Part shown: one piece after another, positions 35,654 through 43,434 of the stretch
Position numbering within the stretch: the stretch's first letter is position 1
How the letters are laid out: each line of letters starts with the position of its first letter
Source: Streptococcus sp. F0442
GTDB taxonomy: Bacteria > Bacillota > Bacilli > Lactobacillales > Streptococcaceae
Length of the DNA stretch: 64,000 nt
Reading direction: 5' to 3'
Assembly (NCBI RefSeq): GCF_000314795.2
Contig: NZ_KB373316.1
Coordinates: 310,001-374,000 of the forward strand
Made by a program: the position numbers and the translations under genes
The notes under the pieces: model-generated
Database searches by the model: none
Told to the model about the DNA's origin: nothing
The model's input: the letters and a program-made list of their open reading frames with translations, nothing else

Positions 35654-38178
35654 TGAAACGGAAAAAAGAGTTTAATTTTAAAGAATTTATTTTTTCAGCT
35701 TTATCAAAAGTTTCGAAAACCCAGTGGTATTATGGGGTTACTTTCGTTCTGTTTTCCCTTTTTAATTTTTATCTGGCCCAAAATAATCTTGCGGTCCACA
35801 ATAAAGCGACTGGAACGGTTCTTCAGTATGTTAATTCTTTAGGACTTCTATTTGGAATTAGTTTTCTGCTACTGATTCCCATATTGTCTCAGTTTAATTT
35901 TAAAAAGTGGTTCCCTTTAAAACTGATTGTCAGTTATTTGGTCTACAATACACTGTCTTATTTGACGGAAATAACGATCTACCTGAATAATCCCAAATAC
36001 AAGGTTTGGAATTTTGCTAAGAATCCATTTTTTAGAACAGACTCCTTTCTTGTTATTTTCCTCCTCTTTGTTCTAACAGGTGGCCTGGTTTTATTACGCC
36101 AGCATTATGATAAGTTACCTACTAGGAAAAAAGGAGAAGAAGAGATTGGAGAGAACTACCAGTATCTAGTCTTGTCACAACTTTTAATTACCTTTATTGT
36201 AACAGACAAAAATTTTTCCACCCTTATTTATAGGACAGATAATTTTTTGTATAAGTCCTTAGAAATCGGTAAATACTCAGCTCAGCAATTCTGGTTAACC
36301 AACGAATTCTTATACATTCTATTCCCGTTGATTTCCTTGTTTGGATTTTTATATACCAAAGGCCAACGAGATTTAGTCAAGAACAAACCGAGCTTTTCTT
36401 TGGTGTTCTTCACTAGTACCACCATTGCAATTGTATTGAATTACTTCATTCAATTCAGTTTAGGGCGAACAGAACCATTCTTAGGAGTTCATTTCACAAT
36501 TCCCGATGCCATCTTATTTCAGATCCTGATCCTGACAGCGAGCTTCATCCTTGTTTATCTGTGTATAAATCAATATTGGATCGCTACCTGTCTCATTTCC
36601 ATTGTTTCCATAGCTTTTGTGGTCGCAAATTCTATTAAGTTTGGAATGCGGAATGAACCTGTTTTACCGAGTGATTTAACCTGGTTGACCAAACCAATGA
36701 CGCTTTTAAGCTTTATTGACAAGGCGCAACTATTTTATATCTTTTTATTAGTGGTTTTTCTTCTTTGTATCCTGATTGTTGGGAAGAAATACTTCTTTAA
36801 GGGACGAATTATTTCCTCCTGGAAAATTCAAGTTGGAGGGATTGTCTTGATGCTCCTTTGTTTTAAGGGTGTCAATGGGGTATTTAGTGATAAAGAAAAC
36901 GGGAAGATCAAGGCCCAAGTACCAATTATTAGTACACTCAACAATTACCAAGATATTAACTGGTTAGGAAATACGACCAATGCTCGTTATAAGGGCTTGT
37001 CCTATGTTTGGATGAATCAATTAACGACGGAGGTGGTTCCAAAACCGGAAGGCTACTCAAAAGAACGTCTTGAAAAAATAGCTCAAAAATATACCAACTT
37101 GTCAAATGTGTTGAATAAGGAGAGAAGCAACTACTTAAACGATCAAACTGTCATCTATATTCTGAGTGAGAGTTTTTCTGACCCTAGAAAAGTCGAGGGA
37201 GTAGAACTGACGCAGAATCCGATCCCCAATATTGAGAACATCATGAAGACACATACGAGTGGGCAAATGCAATCGGATGGTTATGGGGGCGGAACTGCAA
37301 ATATGGAGTTCCAGACTCTGACTGGATTACCTTTCTACAATTTATCCCAAACAGTTTCGGTCTTGTATACGGAAGTCCTTCCTAAAATTCATGATGTTCC
37401 TTCTATCAGTAATACCTACTCAAAACAGAATAAGATTGCTGTTCACTTGGCAGGTAAATCGAATTATTCACGGGATATCGTCTATTCCCGCTTGGATTTC
37501 AAAGATTTCATTACGACCGATACAAAAGGAATCAAATATAGAATAGAAGGGATTAGTCCGAGTGACGAATCCACCTATAATATTGTTTTAGACAACTTAA
37601 ATGATAAAACCGGACAATTCTTTTCAGTGATGACCATGCAAAACCACACCCCGTGGTTAGAAGCCAATCCAGAAACTCTGGATGCAAAAGGTAAAGGATT
37701 TAGTGACGAAGAAAATTCAAAACTGACTTTCTATAGTCGTTTGCTTGCTCAAACAGACACCGCTACCCAATCCTTCCTGGAAAGTCTTTCTAAAATAGAT
37801 AAGAAAATTACAGTGGTATTCTATGGAGATCACTTGCCGGGGCTCTATCCGGAGTCAGCCTTTAAGAACAACCCAGAAGGTCAGTACCAGACAGACTATT
37901 TCATTTGGAGTAATTTTGATGCACCGAAGTTAAATTATCCTTTGGTTAATTCAAGCGATTTCTCTGCTATGGTCTTTGAACAGACTAATTCAAAAGTTTC
38001 ACCTTATTATGCTTTGTTGACTGAAGTTTTGAAAAAAGCAAGTGTCGATAAAAAGGCTTTAGAAGGAGAAGCCTTAGAGATTGCGGATGATTTAAAAATG
38101 GTTGAATATGACCTGATTAGTGGGAAAGGTTACCTTTCTAAAGACTTCTTTAAAGTCCCAACCAATAAATCCAAATAA
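35653..38178 (+). CDS. LTA-synthase-superfamily glycerol-phosphate transferase (GacH/SccH-like)
   Basis: The N-terminal ~420 residues hold about ten membrane helices. The extracellular sulfatase-fold domain has ILSESFSDP (metal ligand Glu506), GGGTANMEFQTLTGL with nucleophile Thr548, QNHTPW and FYGDHLPG. In streptococci the homologue GacH/SccH transfers sn-glycerol-1-phosphate from phosphatidylglycerol to side-chain sugars of the rhamnan. The end position in the rgp operon and 841-residue length fit. It is distinct from the housekeeping ltaS at 59340-61499. Confidence 0.88.
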   Translation: MKRKKEFNFKEFIFSALSKVSKTQWYYGVTFVLFSLFNFYLAQNNLAVHNKATGTVLQYVNSLGLLFGISFLLLIPILSQFNFKKWFPLKLIVSYLVYNTLSYLTEITIYLNNPKYKVWNFAKNPFFRTDSFLVIFLLFVLTGGLVLLRQHYDKLPTRKKGEEEIGENYQYLVLSQLLITFIVTDKNFSTLIYRTDNFLYKSLEIGKYSAQQFWLTNEFLYILFPLISLFGFLYTKGQRDLVKNKPSFSLVFFTSTTIAIVLNYFIQFSLGRTEPFLGVHFTIPDAILFQILILTASFILVYLCINQYWIATCLISIVSIAFVVANSIKFGMRNEPVLPSDLTWLTKPMTLLSFIDKAQLFYIFLLVVFLLCILIVGKKYFFKGRIISSWKIQVGGIVLMLLCFKGVNGVFSDKENGKIKAQVPIISTLNNYQDINWLGNTTNARYKGLSYVWMNQLTTEVVPKPEGYSKERLEKIAQKYTNLSNVLNKERSNYLNDQTVIYILSESFSDPRKVEGVELTQNPIPNIENIMKTHTSGQMQSDGYGGGTANMEFQTLTGLPFYNLSQTVSVLYTEVLPKIHDVPSISNTYSKQNKIAVHLAGKSNYSRDIVYSRLDFKDFITTDTKGIKYRIEGISPSDESTYNIVLDNLNDKTGQFFSVMTMQNHTPWLEANPETLDAKGKGFSDEENSKLTFYSRLLAQTDTATQSFLESLSKIDKKITVVFYGDHLPGLYPESAFKNNPEGQYQTDYFIWSNFDAPKLNYPLVNSSDFSAMVFEQTNSKVSPYYALLTEVLKKASVDKKALEGEALEIADDLKMVEYDLISGKGYLSKDFFKVPTNKSK

Positions 38179-38180
38179 AA

Positions 38181-38236
38181 GGAGCGCTAGCAGTTAAAAA
38201 TCTTTGTGATTTTGGCTGTCTGGCTCCCTTTTTTTT
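38181..38236 (+). terminator. terminator of the polysaccharide operon
   Basis: A long imperfect hairpin bounded by GGAGC and GCTCC, with an inner AAAAATC/GATTTT pairing, is followed by nine T. Confidence 0.7.
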
Positions 38237-38272
38237 GTTTTTTATGCTAAACTATTAGATGGGGGTATGCTC

Positions 38273-38749
38273 ATGATTAAGATATTTGGAAAGGTCCATT
38301 ATCATTGGCAGCCGGACCTATCAATTCTTGTGACCTATTGGTCCATTGCAGTGATTCCGGTCTTTATTGGACTGGCTTTGATGTATGAGAGCTCTAGTGT
38401 GCCAACGCTAGTTTTGTTTTCCTTCTTTTTATTTATGGTCTTGCTTGCGATTGGGGTCCATCGCTACTTCACCATCTATGAGGATGGGATCTTACGGATT
38501 ATTACAGCCAATCCTTTTACTCCAATCAGGGTGAAGATTGACTCGATTGAAAAGATAGAAGTGAATAAGAAGTCGATCAAGCTCATTTTTAATGATGGTT
38601 CGCGTAGTCGGACTTTCTGCATGCGCAAATGGCCGAAAAAATACTTTATCAATGCACTTGCCTTAAATTCATCTTTCAAAGGAGAAGTGGTCTTGACGGA
38701 CAACTTTATCCATGTGGATTATTACGAGATGTATTATGCAGATAAATAA
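38273..38749 (+). CDS. ebsA: EbsA family membrane protein
   Basis: A 158-residue protein with two N-terminal membrane helices (about 17-35 and 40-60) and a PH-like beta-rich C-terminal domain (YEDGILRIITANPFTPIRV, then FCMRKWPKKYFI). I recognise it as the EbsA family, found beside ferredoxin and cmk in streptococci. Its role is unclear; it was named from enterococcal aggregation-substance work. ATG 38273 is 7 nt after GGGGG; ATG 38267 is only one base after it, so the inner start is preferred. Confidence 0.8.
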   Translation: MIKIFGKVHYHWQPDLSILVTYWSIAVIPVFIGLALMYESSSVPTLVLFSFFLFMVLLAIGVHRYFTIYEDGILRIITANPFTPIRVKIDSIEKIEVNKKSIKLIFNDGSRSRTFCMRKWPKKYFINALALNSSFKGEVVLTDNFIHVDYYEMYYADK

Positions 38750-38777
38750 AAAAGCTCTCTTAATCTTTTAAGAGAGC
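38746..38777 (-). terminator. terminator of the ferredoxin gene, overlapping its stop codon
   Basis: Reading the reverse strand, GCTCTCTTAA pairs with TTAAGAGAGC around a 4-nt loop and is followed by TTTTTTATTT. The stem includes the last codons and stop of the gene. On the forward strand it may also end ebsA transcripts. Confidence 0.8.
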
Positions 38778-38957
38778 ATGAGTGGGGCATTCTTTGATGG
38801 CCTCGAGAACATCGTTTGTGACAGGAACTTCCTTTTCAAGGAGGTCGTCCTCTTCAGCAAATTTGACGATGCCATTGTCATGGTAATCGAATAATTCAGA
38901 ATAGGTCTGACAGAGACCGCAGGCGATGCAACGATCTGGAATTAACGTAACTTTCAT
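38760..38957 (-). CDS. fer: [4Fe-4S]-type ferredoxin
   Basis: A small electron carrier of 65 residues. Three cysteines are in RCIACGLC (Cys10, 13, 16) and a fourth in ECPTHAL near residue 57, enough for one [4Fe-4S] cluster. It is acidic, as usual for ferredoxins. The start has no clear Shine-Dalgarno. On the reverse strand TACAAT (38964-38969) ends 6 nt before the ATG, so the transcript is probably leaderless. Divergent from the LysM-protein gene. Confidence 0.93.
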   Translation of the reverse strand: MKVTLIPDRCIACGLCQTYSELFDYHDNGIVKFAEEDDLLEKEVPVTNDVLEAIKECPTHALLKD

Positions 38958-38963
38958 ACTTCT

Positions 38964-38969
38964 ATTGTA
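38964..38969 (-). promoter_or_regulatory. -10 element of fer
   Basis: On the reverse strand TACAAT is followed by AGAAGT and then the ATG. A weak -35 (TTGTTT) lies 17 nt upstream. Confidence 0.5.
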
Positions 38970-39002
38970 ATGATTTTTACGAGAAAAAACAAGGAGGAAG
39001 TC

Positions 39003-39452
39003 ATGGCAAAAGAACCATGGGAAGAAGATATTTATGATGATGGAGAAGAAACATTGAAACGTACAAGTAAGTTAAACGGCATTAAGGCAGATCGTCTGTT
39101 GACGATTTTAGCGATTATTTTCTTTGTAGTAGTAGTGGCGATGGTCTGCTTGTTGATTTTCCTTTCGACAGGGGGTAGCAACAAATCCAAACAAATGTCT
39201 GGCTTCTACAATGGAGAAACCAAGGTCGAACAGAAATCATCAGCACCTGCACAAACTGCAAAAACAGAAGAAGAAAGTTCAACAGACGAAGAATCTGAGG
39301 AAGGTACGATCACTGTTCAAGCAGGTGAAGGCGAAGCAGCTATCGCTGCGCGTGCTGGTATTTCCATTGCACAATTGGAACAATTAAATCCATCTCACAT
39401 GTCTACAGGATCATGGTATGCCAATCCTGGTGATGTCGTTAAGATTCAGTAG
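39003..39452 (+). CDS. SAG1386/EF1546-type surface protein with LysM domain
   Basis: A 149-residue single-pass membrane protein. It has an acidic cytoplasmic N-terminus ([16 protein letters not shown]), a membrane helix near residues 33-57, a Ser/Thr/Glu-rich extracellular linker, and a C-terminal LysM peptidoglycan-binding domain ([17 protein letters not shown] onward). The ATG at 39003 follows AAGGAGG by 6 nt. The longer frame from 38970 starts upstream of that site and is rejected. It precedes cmk by 14 nt, as in other streptococci. Confidence 0.87.
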   Translation: MAKEPWEEDIYDDGEETLKRTSKLNGIKADRLLTILAIIFFVVVVAMVCLLIFLSTGGSNKSKQMSGFYNGETKVEQKSSAPAQTAKTEEESSTDEESEEGTITVQAGEGEAAIAARAGISIAQLEQLNPSHMSTGSWYANPGDVVKIQ

Positions 39453-39466
39453 GAGTTGAGCGCAGC

Positions 39467-40150
39467 ATGAAACAGATTCAAATTGCCATTGATGGGCCGG
39501 CTTCTAGCGGAAAATCAACAGTTGCAAAGATCATTGCTAAAGACCTAGGTTACACCTATCTCGATACGGGTGCGATGTATCGAGCAGCGACCTATCTAGC
39601 TCTTCGGAATGAACTGACTGAAGCTGATGTTGACCAGTTGGTTGATCTACTGAACCAATACCCTGTCAGTTTTGGACGCTCTGAAGACGGCCTGCAATTA
39701 GTCTTCGTAGCTGATGTCGATGTGACTCATCCAATTCGTGACAATGAAGTGACCAATAATGTCTCGTGGGTATCTGCCTTGGCTCCTGTGCGTGAGCGCT
39801 TGGTGGCCCAGCAACAACAGATTGCAGCCCAAGGTGGGATTGTCATGGATGGGCGAGATATTGGAACGGTTGTCTTGCCAGATGCAGAGTTGAAGATCTT
39901 CTTAGTAGCTTCTGTAGAAGAACGTGCAGAACGTCGCTACAAGGAAAATCTGGAGAAGGGGATCACAGCAGATCTTGAATTGCTGAAGAAAGAAATTGCT
40001 GAGCGTGATTACAAAGACAGTCACCGTGCCGTTTCCCCATTGAAACCAGCAGCAGATGCCATTCATTTTGACACTACGGGTGTCGGAATTGCAGACGTGG
40101 TTGCATTTATTGAAGAAAAAGCAAAAAAAATCCTTGACAATCCATCATAA
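39467..40150 (+). CDS. cmk: cytidylate kinase
   Basis: Phosphorylates CMP and dCMP with ATP. The P-loop is GPASSGKST at residues 9-17, followed by [20 protein letters not shown] and [13 protein letters not shown] (CMP-binding). Length is 227 residues. It is followed by a promoter inside its last codons that drives infC. Confidence 0.96.
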   Translation: MKQIQIAIDGPASSGKSTVAKIIAKDLGYTYLDTGAMYRAATYLALRNELTEADVDQLVDLLNQYPVSFGRSEDGLQLVFVADVDVTHPIRDNEVTNNVSWVSALAPVRERLVAQQQQIAAQGGIVMDGRDIGTVVLPDAELKIFLVASVEERAERRYKENLEKGITADLELLKKEIAERDYKDSHRAVSPLKPAADAIHFDTTGVGIADVVAFIEEKAKKILDNPS

Positions 40151-40162
40151 ACTTGATATCAT
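40134..40162 (+). promoter_or_regulatory. strong promoter of infC-rpmI-rplT
   Basis: A perfect TTGACA (40134-40139), a 17-nt spacer, and TATCAT (40157-40162) preceded by TGA as extended -10. The -35 lies within the last cmk codons. Confidence 0.85.
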
Positions 40163-40168
40163 ATAAAA

Positions 40169-40297
40169 GTTGAGAAAAGCAGAAGTGAGAACTTCTCGCC
40201 TTGCGACTAACGTTGTCTGGCCCCTACGGATCAAGTTTCAGAAATGAACTATAATCATGTAGTGCGGGTTTGCGTTAGCAAGTCCGCTCTTGTTTTT
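40169..40297 (+). ncRNA. infC operon leader with attenuator (L20-type autoregulation)
   Basis: About 130 nt of leader precede infC. It contains a 5' hairpin (AGAAGT/ACTTCT) and ends in a 10-bp stem (40264-40273 with 40278-40287), followed by a T-rich run, i.e. an intrinsic terminator upstream of the gene. CTAACG (40207-40212) is complementary to CGTTAG (40273-40278) in the terminator, so a competing long-range pairing is possible. Bacillus infC operons are attenuated by ribosomal protein L20 through such a structure. The same control is inferred here. Confidence 0.75.
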
Positions 40298-40325
40298 CTC
40301 TAAAATAAAAAAAGAGGTGAAAACC

Positions 40326-40847
40326 ATAGCAAAGCAAGACTTATTCATCAATGATGAAATTCGTGTACGTGAAGTTCGCTTAATCGGTCTTGAGGGCGAA
40401 CAATTGGGTATCAAACCACTTGGTGAAGCGCAAGCACTTGCGGACGACGCTAATGTGGACTTGGTTCTCATTCAACCTCAAGCTAAACCTCCTGTTGCGA
40501 AAATTATGGACTACGGTAAGTTCAAATTTGAGTACCAGAAGAAACAAAAAGAACAGCGCAAAAAACAAAGCGTTGTGACCGTGAAAGAAGTTCGTTTGAG
40601 CCCAGTTATTGACAAGGGTGATTTCGATACGAAACTTCGCAATGCTCGCAAGTTCCTTGAAAAAGGGAACAAAGTGAAGGTTTCCATTCGCTTTAAGGGT
40701 CGTATGATCACCCATAAAGAGATTGGGGCAAAAGTTTTAGCCGACTTCGCTGAAGCAACTCAAGATATTGCTATCATCGAACAACGTGCTAAAATGGATG
40801 GTCGTCAAATGTTCATGCAGTTGGCACCAGCAACTGACAAGAAATAA
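40326..40847 (+). CDS. infC: translation initiation factor IF-3
   Basis: Binds the 30S subunit and checks start-codon pairing. The sequence ([18 protein letters not shown], then the [16 protein letters not shown] linker region and [14 protein letters not shown]) is IF-3. The frame is open from TTG 40290, but that codon lies in the leader terminator. GTG 40317 is inside the AGAGGTGA ribosome site. The first codon at correct spacing (6 nt) is ATA at 40326, giving 173 residues. infC genes characteristically use rare AUU-type starts for autoregulation, so AUA is the best reading, though unproven. Confidence 0.93.
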   Translation: MAKQDLFINDEIRVREVRLIGLEGEQLGIKPLGEAQALADDANVDLVLIQPQAKPPVAKIMDYGKFKFEYQKKQKEQRKKQSVVTVKEVRLSPVIDKGDFDTKLRNARKFLEKGNKVKVSIRFKGRMITHKEIGAKVLADFAEATQDIAIIEQRAKMDGRQMFMQLAPATDKK

Positions 40848-40880
40848 TCTGTCAGAAAGTTAAAAAAAGGAGAAAATATC

Positions 40881-41081
40881 ATGCCAAAACAAAAAACACA
40901 CCGCGCATCAGCTAAACGTTTCAAACGTACAGGTTCTGGTGGACTTAAACGTTTCCGTGCTTACACTTCTCACCGTTTCCACGGAAAAACTAAGAAACAA
41001 CGTCGTCATCTTCGTAAAGCATCTATGGTGCATTCAGGAGATTTCAAACGTATCAAAGCAATGCTTACTCGCTTGAAATAA
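40881..41081 (+). CDS. rpmI: 50S ribosomal protein L35
   Basis: A small, very basic large-subunit protein of 66 residues, starting [20 protein letters not shown] and ending MLTRLK. It follows infC by 33 nt behind AAAGGAG. Standard infC-rpmI-rplT order. Confidence 0.97.
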   Translation: MPKQKTHRASAKRFKRTGSGGLKRFRAYTSHRFHGKTKKQRRHLRKASMVHSGDFKRIKAMLTRLK

Positions 41082-41130
41082 TCGCGTATTTGTAAGTAAA
41101 GAATTCTAGGAAATATTGGAGGAAATATAA

Positions 41131-41490
41131 ATGGCACGTGTTAAAGGTGGCGTTGTATCACGCAAACGTCGTAAACGTATTCTTAAATTAGCTAAAGGTT
41201 ACTATGGAGCTAAACACATCTTGTTCCGTACTGCAAAAGAACAAGTAATGAACTCTTACTACTATGCATACCGTGACCGTCGTCAAAAGAAACGTGACTT
41301 CCGTAAATTGTGGATCACACGTATCAATGCGGCAGCTCGTATGAACGGACTTTCATACTCACAATTGATGCATGGTTTGAAATTGGCTGAGATCGAAGTT
41401 AACCGTAAAATGCTTGCTGACTTGGCTGTTAACGATGCAGCAGCTTTCACAGCTCTTGCAGACGCAGCAAAAGCAAAACTTGGTAAATAA
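41131..41490 (+). CDS. rplT: 50S ribosomal protein L20
   Basis: Large-subunit assembly protein of 119 residues ([31 protein letters not shown]). It is also the likely autoregulator that binds the infC leader, as established in Bacillus. GGAGG lies before the ATG, and the gene ends at a terminator. Confidence 0.97.
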   Translation: MARVKGGVVSRKRRKRILKLAKGYYGAKHILFRTAKEQVMNSYYYAYRDRRQKKRDFRKLWITRINAAARMNGLSYSQLMHGLKLAEIEVNRKMLADLAVNDAAAFTALADAAKAKLGK

Positions 41491-41496
41491 TTGATA

Positions 41497-41522
41497 AAGA
41501 GATCCATTTGGGTCTCTTTTTT
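41497..41522 (+). terminator. terminator of infC-rpmI-rplT
   Basis: AGAGATCC pairs with GGGTCTCT (one G-U pair) around ATTT, followed by six T. Confidence 0.85.
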
Positions 41523-41573
41523 GAGTGAAGGAATCGGCTGTGACAAAGACTTCTTTTATTTCACCCAATTTCG

Positions 41574-41582
41574 TGCTATAAT
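41574..41582 (+). promoter_or_regulatory. extended -10 promoter of the deoxycytidylate deaminase gene
   Basis: TGC plus a perfect TATAAT (41577-41582). It overlaps the ATG at 41581, which is therefore not the start codon of the following gene. Confidence 0.65.
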
Positions 41583-41619
41583 GAAAAAAATTAGAAGGTT
41601 TTTGAAGGAGGAAAAGACT

Positions 41620-42087
41620 GTGAGACACAAACGGTTAGCCTGGGATGAATATTTTGCTGCACAGGCTTTGTTAATATCAAATCGAGCAACCTGTAATCGA
41701 GCTAAAGTGGGTGCTGTATTGGTCAAGGATCATAAGGTGGTTGCGACGGGCTACAATGGCTCTGTCTCTGGTACAGAGCATTGCTTGGATCATGACTGTC
41801 TCATGGTGGAAGGGCACTGTGTCCGAACCCTCCATGCGGAAGTCAACGCTATTTTACAGGGAGCTGAGCGGGGGATTCCTAAAGGGTTCACAGCCTATGT
41901 GACTCACTTTCCCTGCCTGAATTGTACCAAGCAGTTGCTTCAAGTTGGTTGCAAGCGGGTGGTTTATATCCATCAATACCGCATCGATGACTATGCGCAG
42001 TATCTCTACCGTGAAAAGGAAGTGGAACTGGTTCACCTCCCATTGGCAGTGGTCAAAGCAGCTATTGCAGAGGCAGATTTTATTTAA
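41620..42087 (+). CDS. deoxycytidylate deaminase (ComEB-like)
   Basis: Zinc-dependent deamination of dCMP to dUMP for dTTP synthesis. Zinc motifs are LHAEVNAI (His ligand and catalytic Glu) and FPCLNC (two Cys ligands), and NRATCNRAKVGAV is the substrate loop. The frame is open from 41491, but GTG 41620 follows AAGGAGG by 8 nt and gives 155 residues starting MRHKRLAWDEYFAAQA. The ATG at 41581 is inside the -10. Also known as ComE operon protein 2 in other Gram-positives, though here it stands alone. Confidence 0.92.
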   Translation: MRHKRLAWDEYFAAQALLISNRATCNRAKVGAVLVKDHKVVATGYNGSVSGTEHCLDHDCLMVEGHCVRTLHAEVNAILQGAERGIPKGFTAYVTHFPCLNCTKQLLQVGCKRVVYIHQYRIDDYAQYLYREKEVELVHLPLAVVKAAIAEADFI

Positions 42088-42172
42088 GGAAGTTTTCCCG
42101 TCTATTTCATGATATGTCAGCAATCTAATTGGAAATCCGTCCAAATTAATTTCTAAGAAATAGCATTGAATA

Positions 42173-42210
42173 GATGGAATCATGAAAAGAATGATGGAAT
42201 CATGTATAAT
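42173..42210 (+). promoter_or_regulatory. duplicated 12-bp element and -10 before the first small membrane gene
   Basis: GATGGAATCATG occurs at 42173-42184 and again at 42193-42204, a 20-bp period. The second copy abuts a perfect TATAAT (42205-42210). The copies span the -35 region and could be an operator. Confidence 0.45.
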
Positions 42211-42262
42211 GGTGTTAAAAGAAAACATAAATAAAATAATAAGAAAAGGATAGGAGAAAGCT

Positions 42263-42694
42263 ATGGCAGATCAACAGAGACATTTTGAAGAAAATAAAGA
42301 ACCTAGTAAGAGAAGTGAAGATCATCCCAATTCTATGTTTGTTCAGAATCCTCTAAAAGAAAATAGCTTACATTCTATTCTTCTTTCAGTGGCCTTTTAC
42401 TTATCCATTATCTATCTTGTATTGTTTGTCTTTTCCTTTAATATTTTGGTGTTTTTCGTGTTTTTGATTTTTCTAACACCAAACTTCTTAGGTGTTGCTA
42501 TTGGGACCATTTTACTTCGACTAGGGATGAAGAAGGGGAATAAAAGCATTCTCTATACGAGTTTCGGACTTTATCTGCTGTCTATCATCTTGGGTTTTGA
42601 ACTAGATTGGGCAATTTTTCGAATCGCTCCCTTATGTTTAGGTATTCTGGTTTTAATTGGAACACTCTTAGTTGAAGAAGAGAAAAGCTCTTAA
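42263..42694 (+). CDS. unrecognised membrane protein, tandem family member 1
   Basis: I do not recognise the family. The 143-residue product has a polar, charged N-terminus of about 33 residues, then four hydrophobic segments (about 36-58, 60-85, 97-112 and 118-135), and an acidic end (LVEEEKSS). The core AIGTILLRLGMKKGNKSIL, followed by LVLIGTLL, recurs in the next two genes, which shows common descent. AGGAGAAA precedes the ATG. No secretion motif or enzyme motif is visible. Possible roles include immunity, envelope or sensing; none can be chosen. Confidence 0.8.
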   Translation: MADQQRHFEENKEPSKRSEDHPNSMFVQNPLKENSLHSILLSVAFYLSIIYLVLFVFSFNILVFFVFLIFLTPNFLGVAIGTILLRLGMKKGNKSILYTSFGLYLLSIILGFELDWAIFRIAPLCLGILVLIGTLLVEEEKSS

Positions 42695-42828
42695 TGAAAA
42701 GGTAGGTATGCTCAACTCTACTCAATAAAAAGTATTCGGGTCGATCAAAGAGATAGTTAAATCAGTTCTTCCGCTCTATTTTAAGCGCTATTATTTGAAA
42801 AAATAACTAAAAATGTTAGGAGAAAGTT

Positions 42829-43296
42829 ATGACAGATAAACATCTACATTCTGAAACAAACCAAGAAAAAGAGGGAATGCCAGAAGAATATGTTCAGCCA
42901 CCAATGGTGGAACAAGGCCAAGAAAATCCTGTTCAGCAACCAATTGTTGAGCAAGATCAACAAAAATCTGTCCCTACTTCAGCTATTCTAACTCTTGCAT
43001 ATTACCTAGCTCTCGGCTATCTTGGCTTTGTTTTATGTGGTGCTATCGCAGTAGGACCATGGGTAATTTTGTACCTACTTAACATATTGCCTCATATGGT
43101 TTGTTTTATTCTTGCAACCATCCTACTACGGAATGGGAAAAACAAGGGAGATAAAACAACTCTATATGCAGCGACAATTTTTTATTTTATTGCTGTAATT
43201 GCTGCCAATGATCCGAAGTGGCATTTTAATCTGTTTTCATCACTTTTAATGGCTGGAATGGTTTTTATTGGAACGTTATTGCTTCCAAATGAATAA
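42829..43296 (+). CDS. unrecognised membrane protein, tandem family member 2
   Basis: 155 residues. The hydrophilic N-terminus (about 1-45) contains a doubled Gln/Pro/Glu unit (PPMVEQGQENPV and QPIVEQDQQKSV). Hydrophobic segments follow, with the shared core ILATILLRNGKNKGDKTTLYAA and the ending MVFIGTLLLPNE. This matches member 1 in layout and length. It starts 134 nt after it with an AGGAGAAAG ribosome site and ends at a terminator. Function unknown. Confidence 0.8.
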   Translation: MTDKHLHSETNQEKEGMPEEYVQPPMVEQGQENPVQQPIVEQDQQKSVPTSAILTLAYYLALGYLGFVLCGAIAVGPWVILYLLNILPHMVCFILATILLRNGKNKGDKTTLYAATIFYFIAVIAANDPKWHFNLFSSLLMAGMVFIGTLLLPNE

Positions 43297-43306
43297 TGAT
43301 GATAGG

Positions 43307-43334
43307 AGATAGGGTGTTCAATCCTATCTTTTTT
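43307..43334 (+). terminator. terminator after tandem family member 2
   Basis: AGATAGG pairs with CCTATCT around a 9-nt loop, followed by TTTTT. Confidence 0.85.
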
Positions 43335-43375
43335 ATTTATTACTGATAATACGCTAGGAAAACGATTACAAACTG

Positions 43376-43384
43376 TGTTATAAT
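43376..43384 (+). promoter_or_regulatory. extended -10 promoter of tandem family member 3
   Basis: TGT plus a perfect TATAAT (43379-43384) lies 50 nt before the ATG at 43435. Confidence 0.65.
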
Positions 43385-43434
43385 TTAAATAAATGAATAG
43401 TTAAATACTTTTCTTAGAAAGTAGAGGAGAATCT

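Noticed and set aside
41581..41583. ATG as start of the deoxycytidylate deaminase gene
   Set aside because: The codon is part of the TATAAT -10; GTG 41620 has a perfect ribosome site at correct distance.
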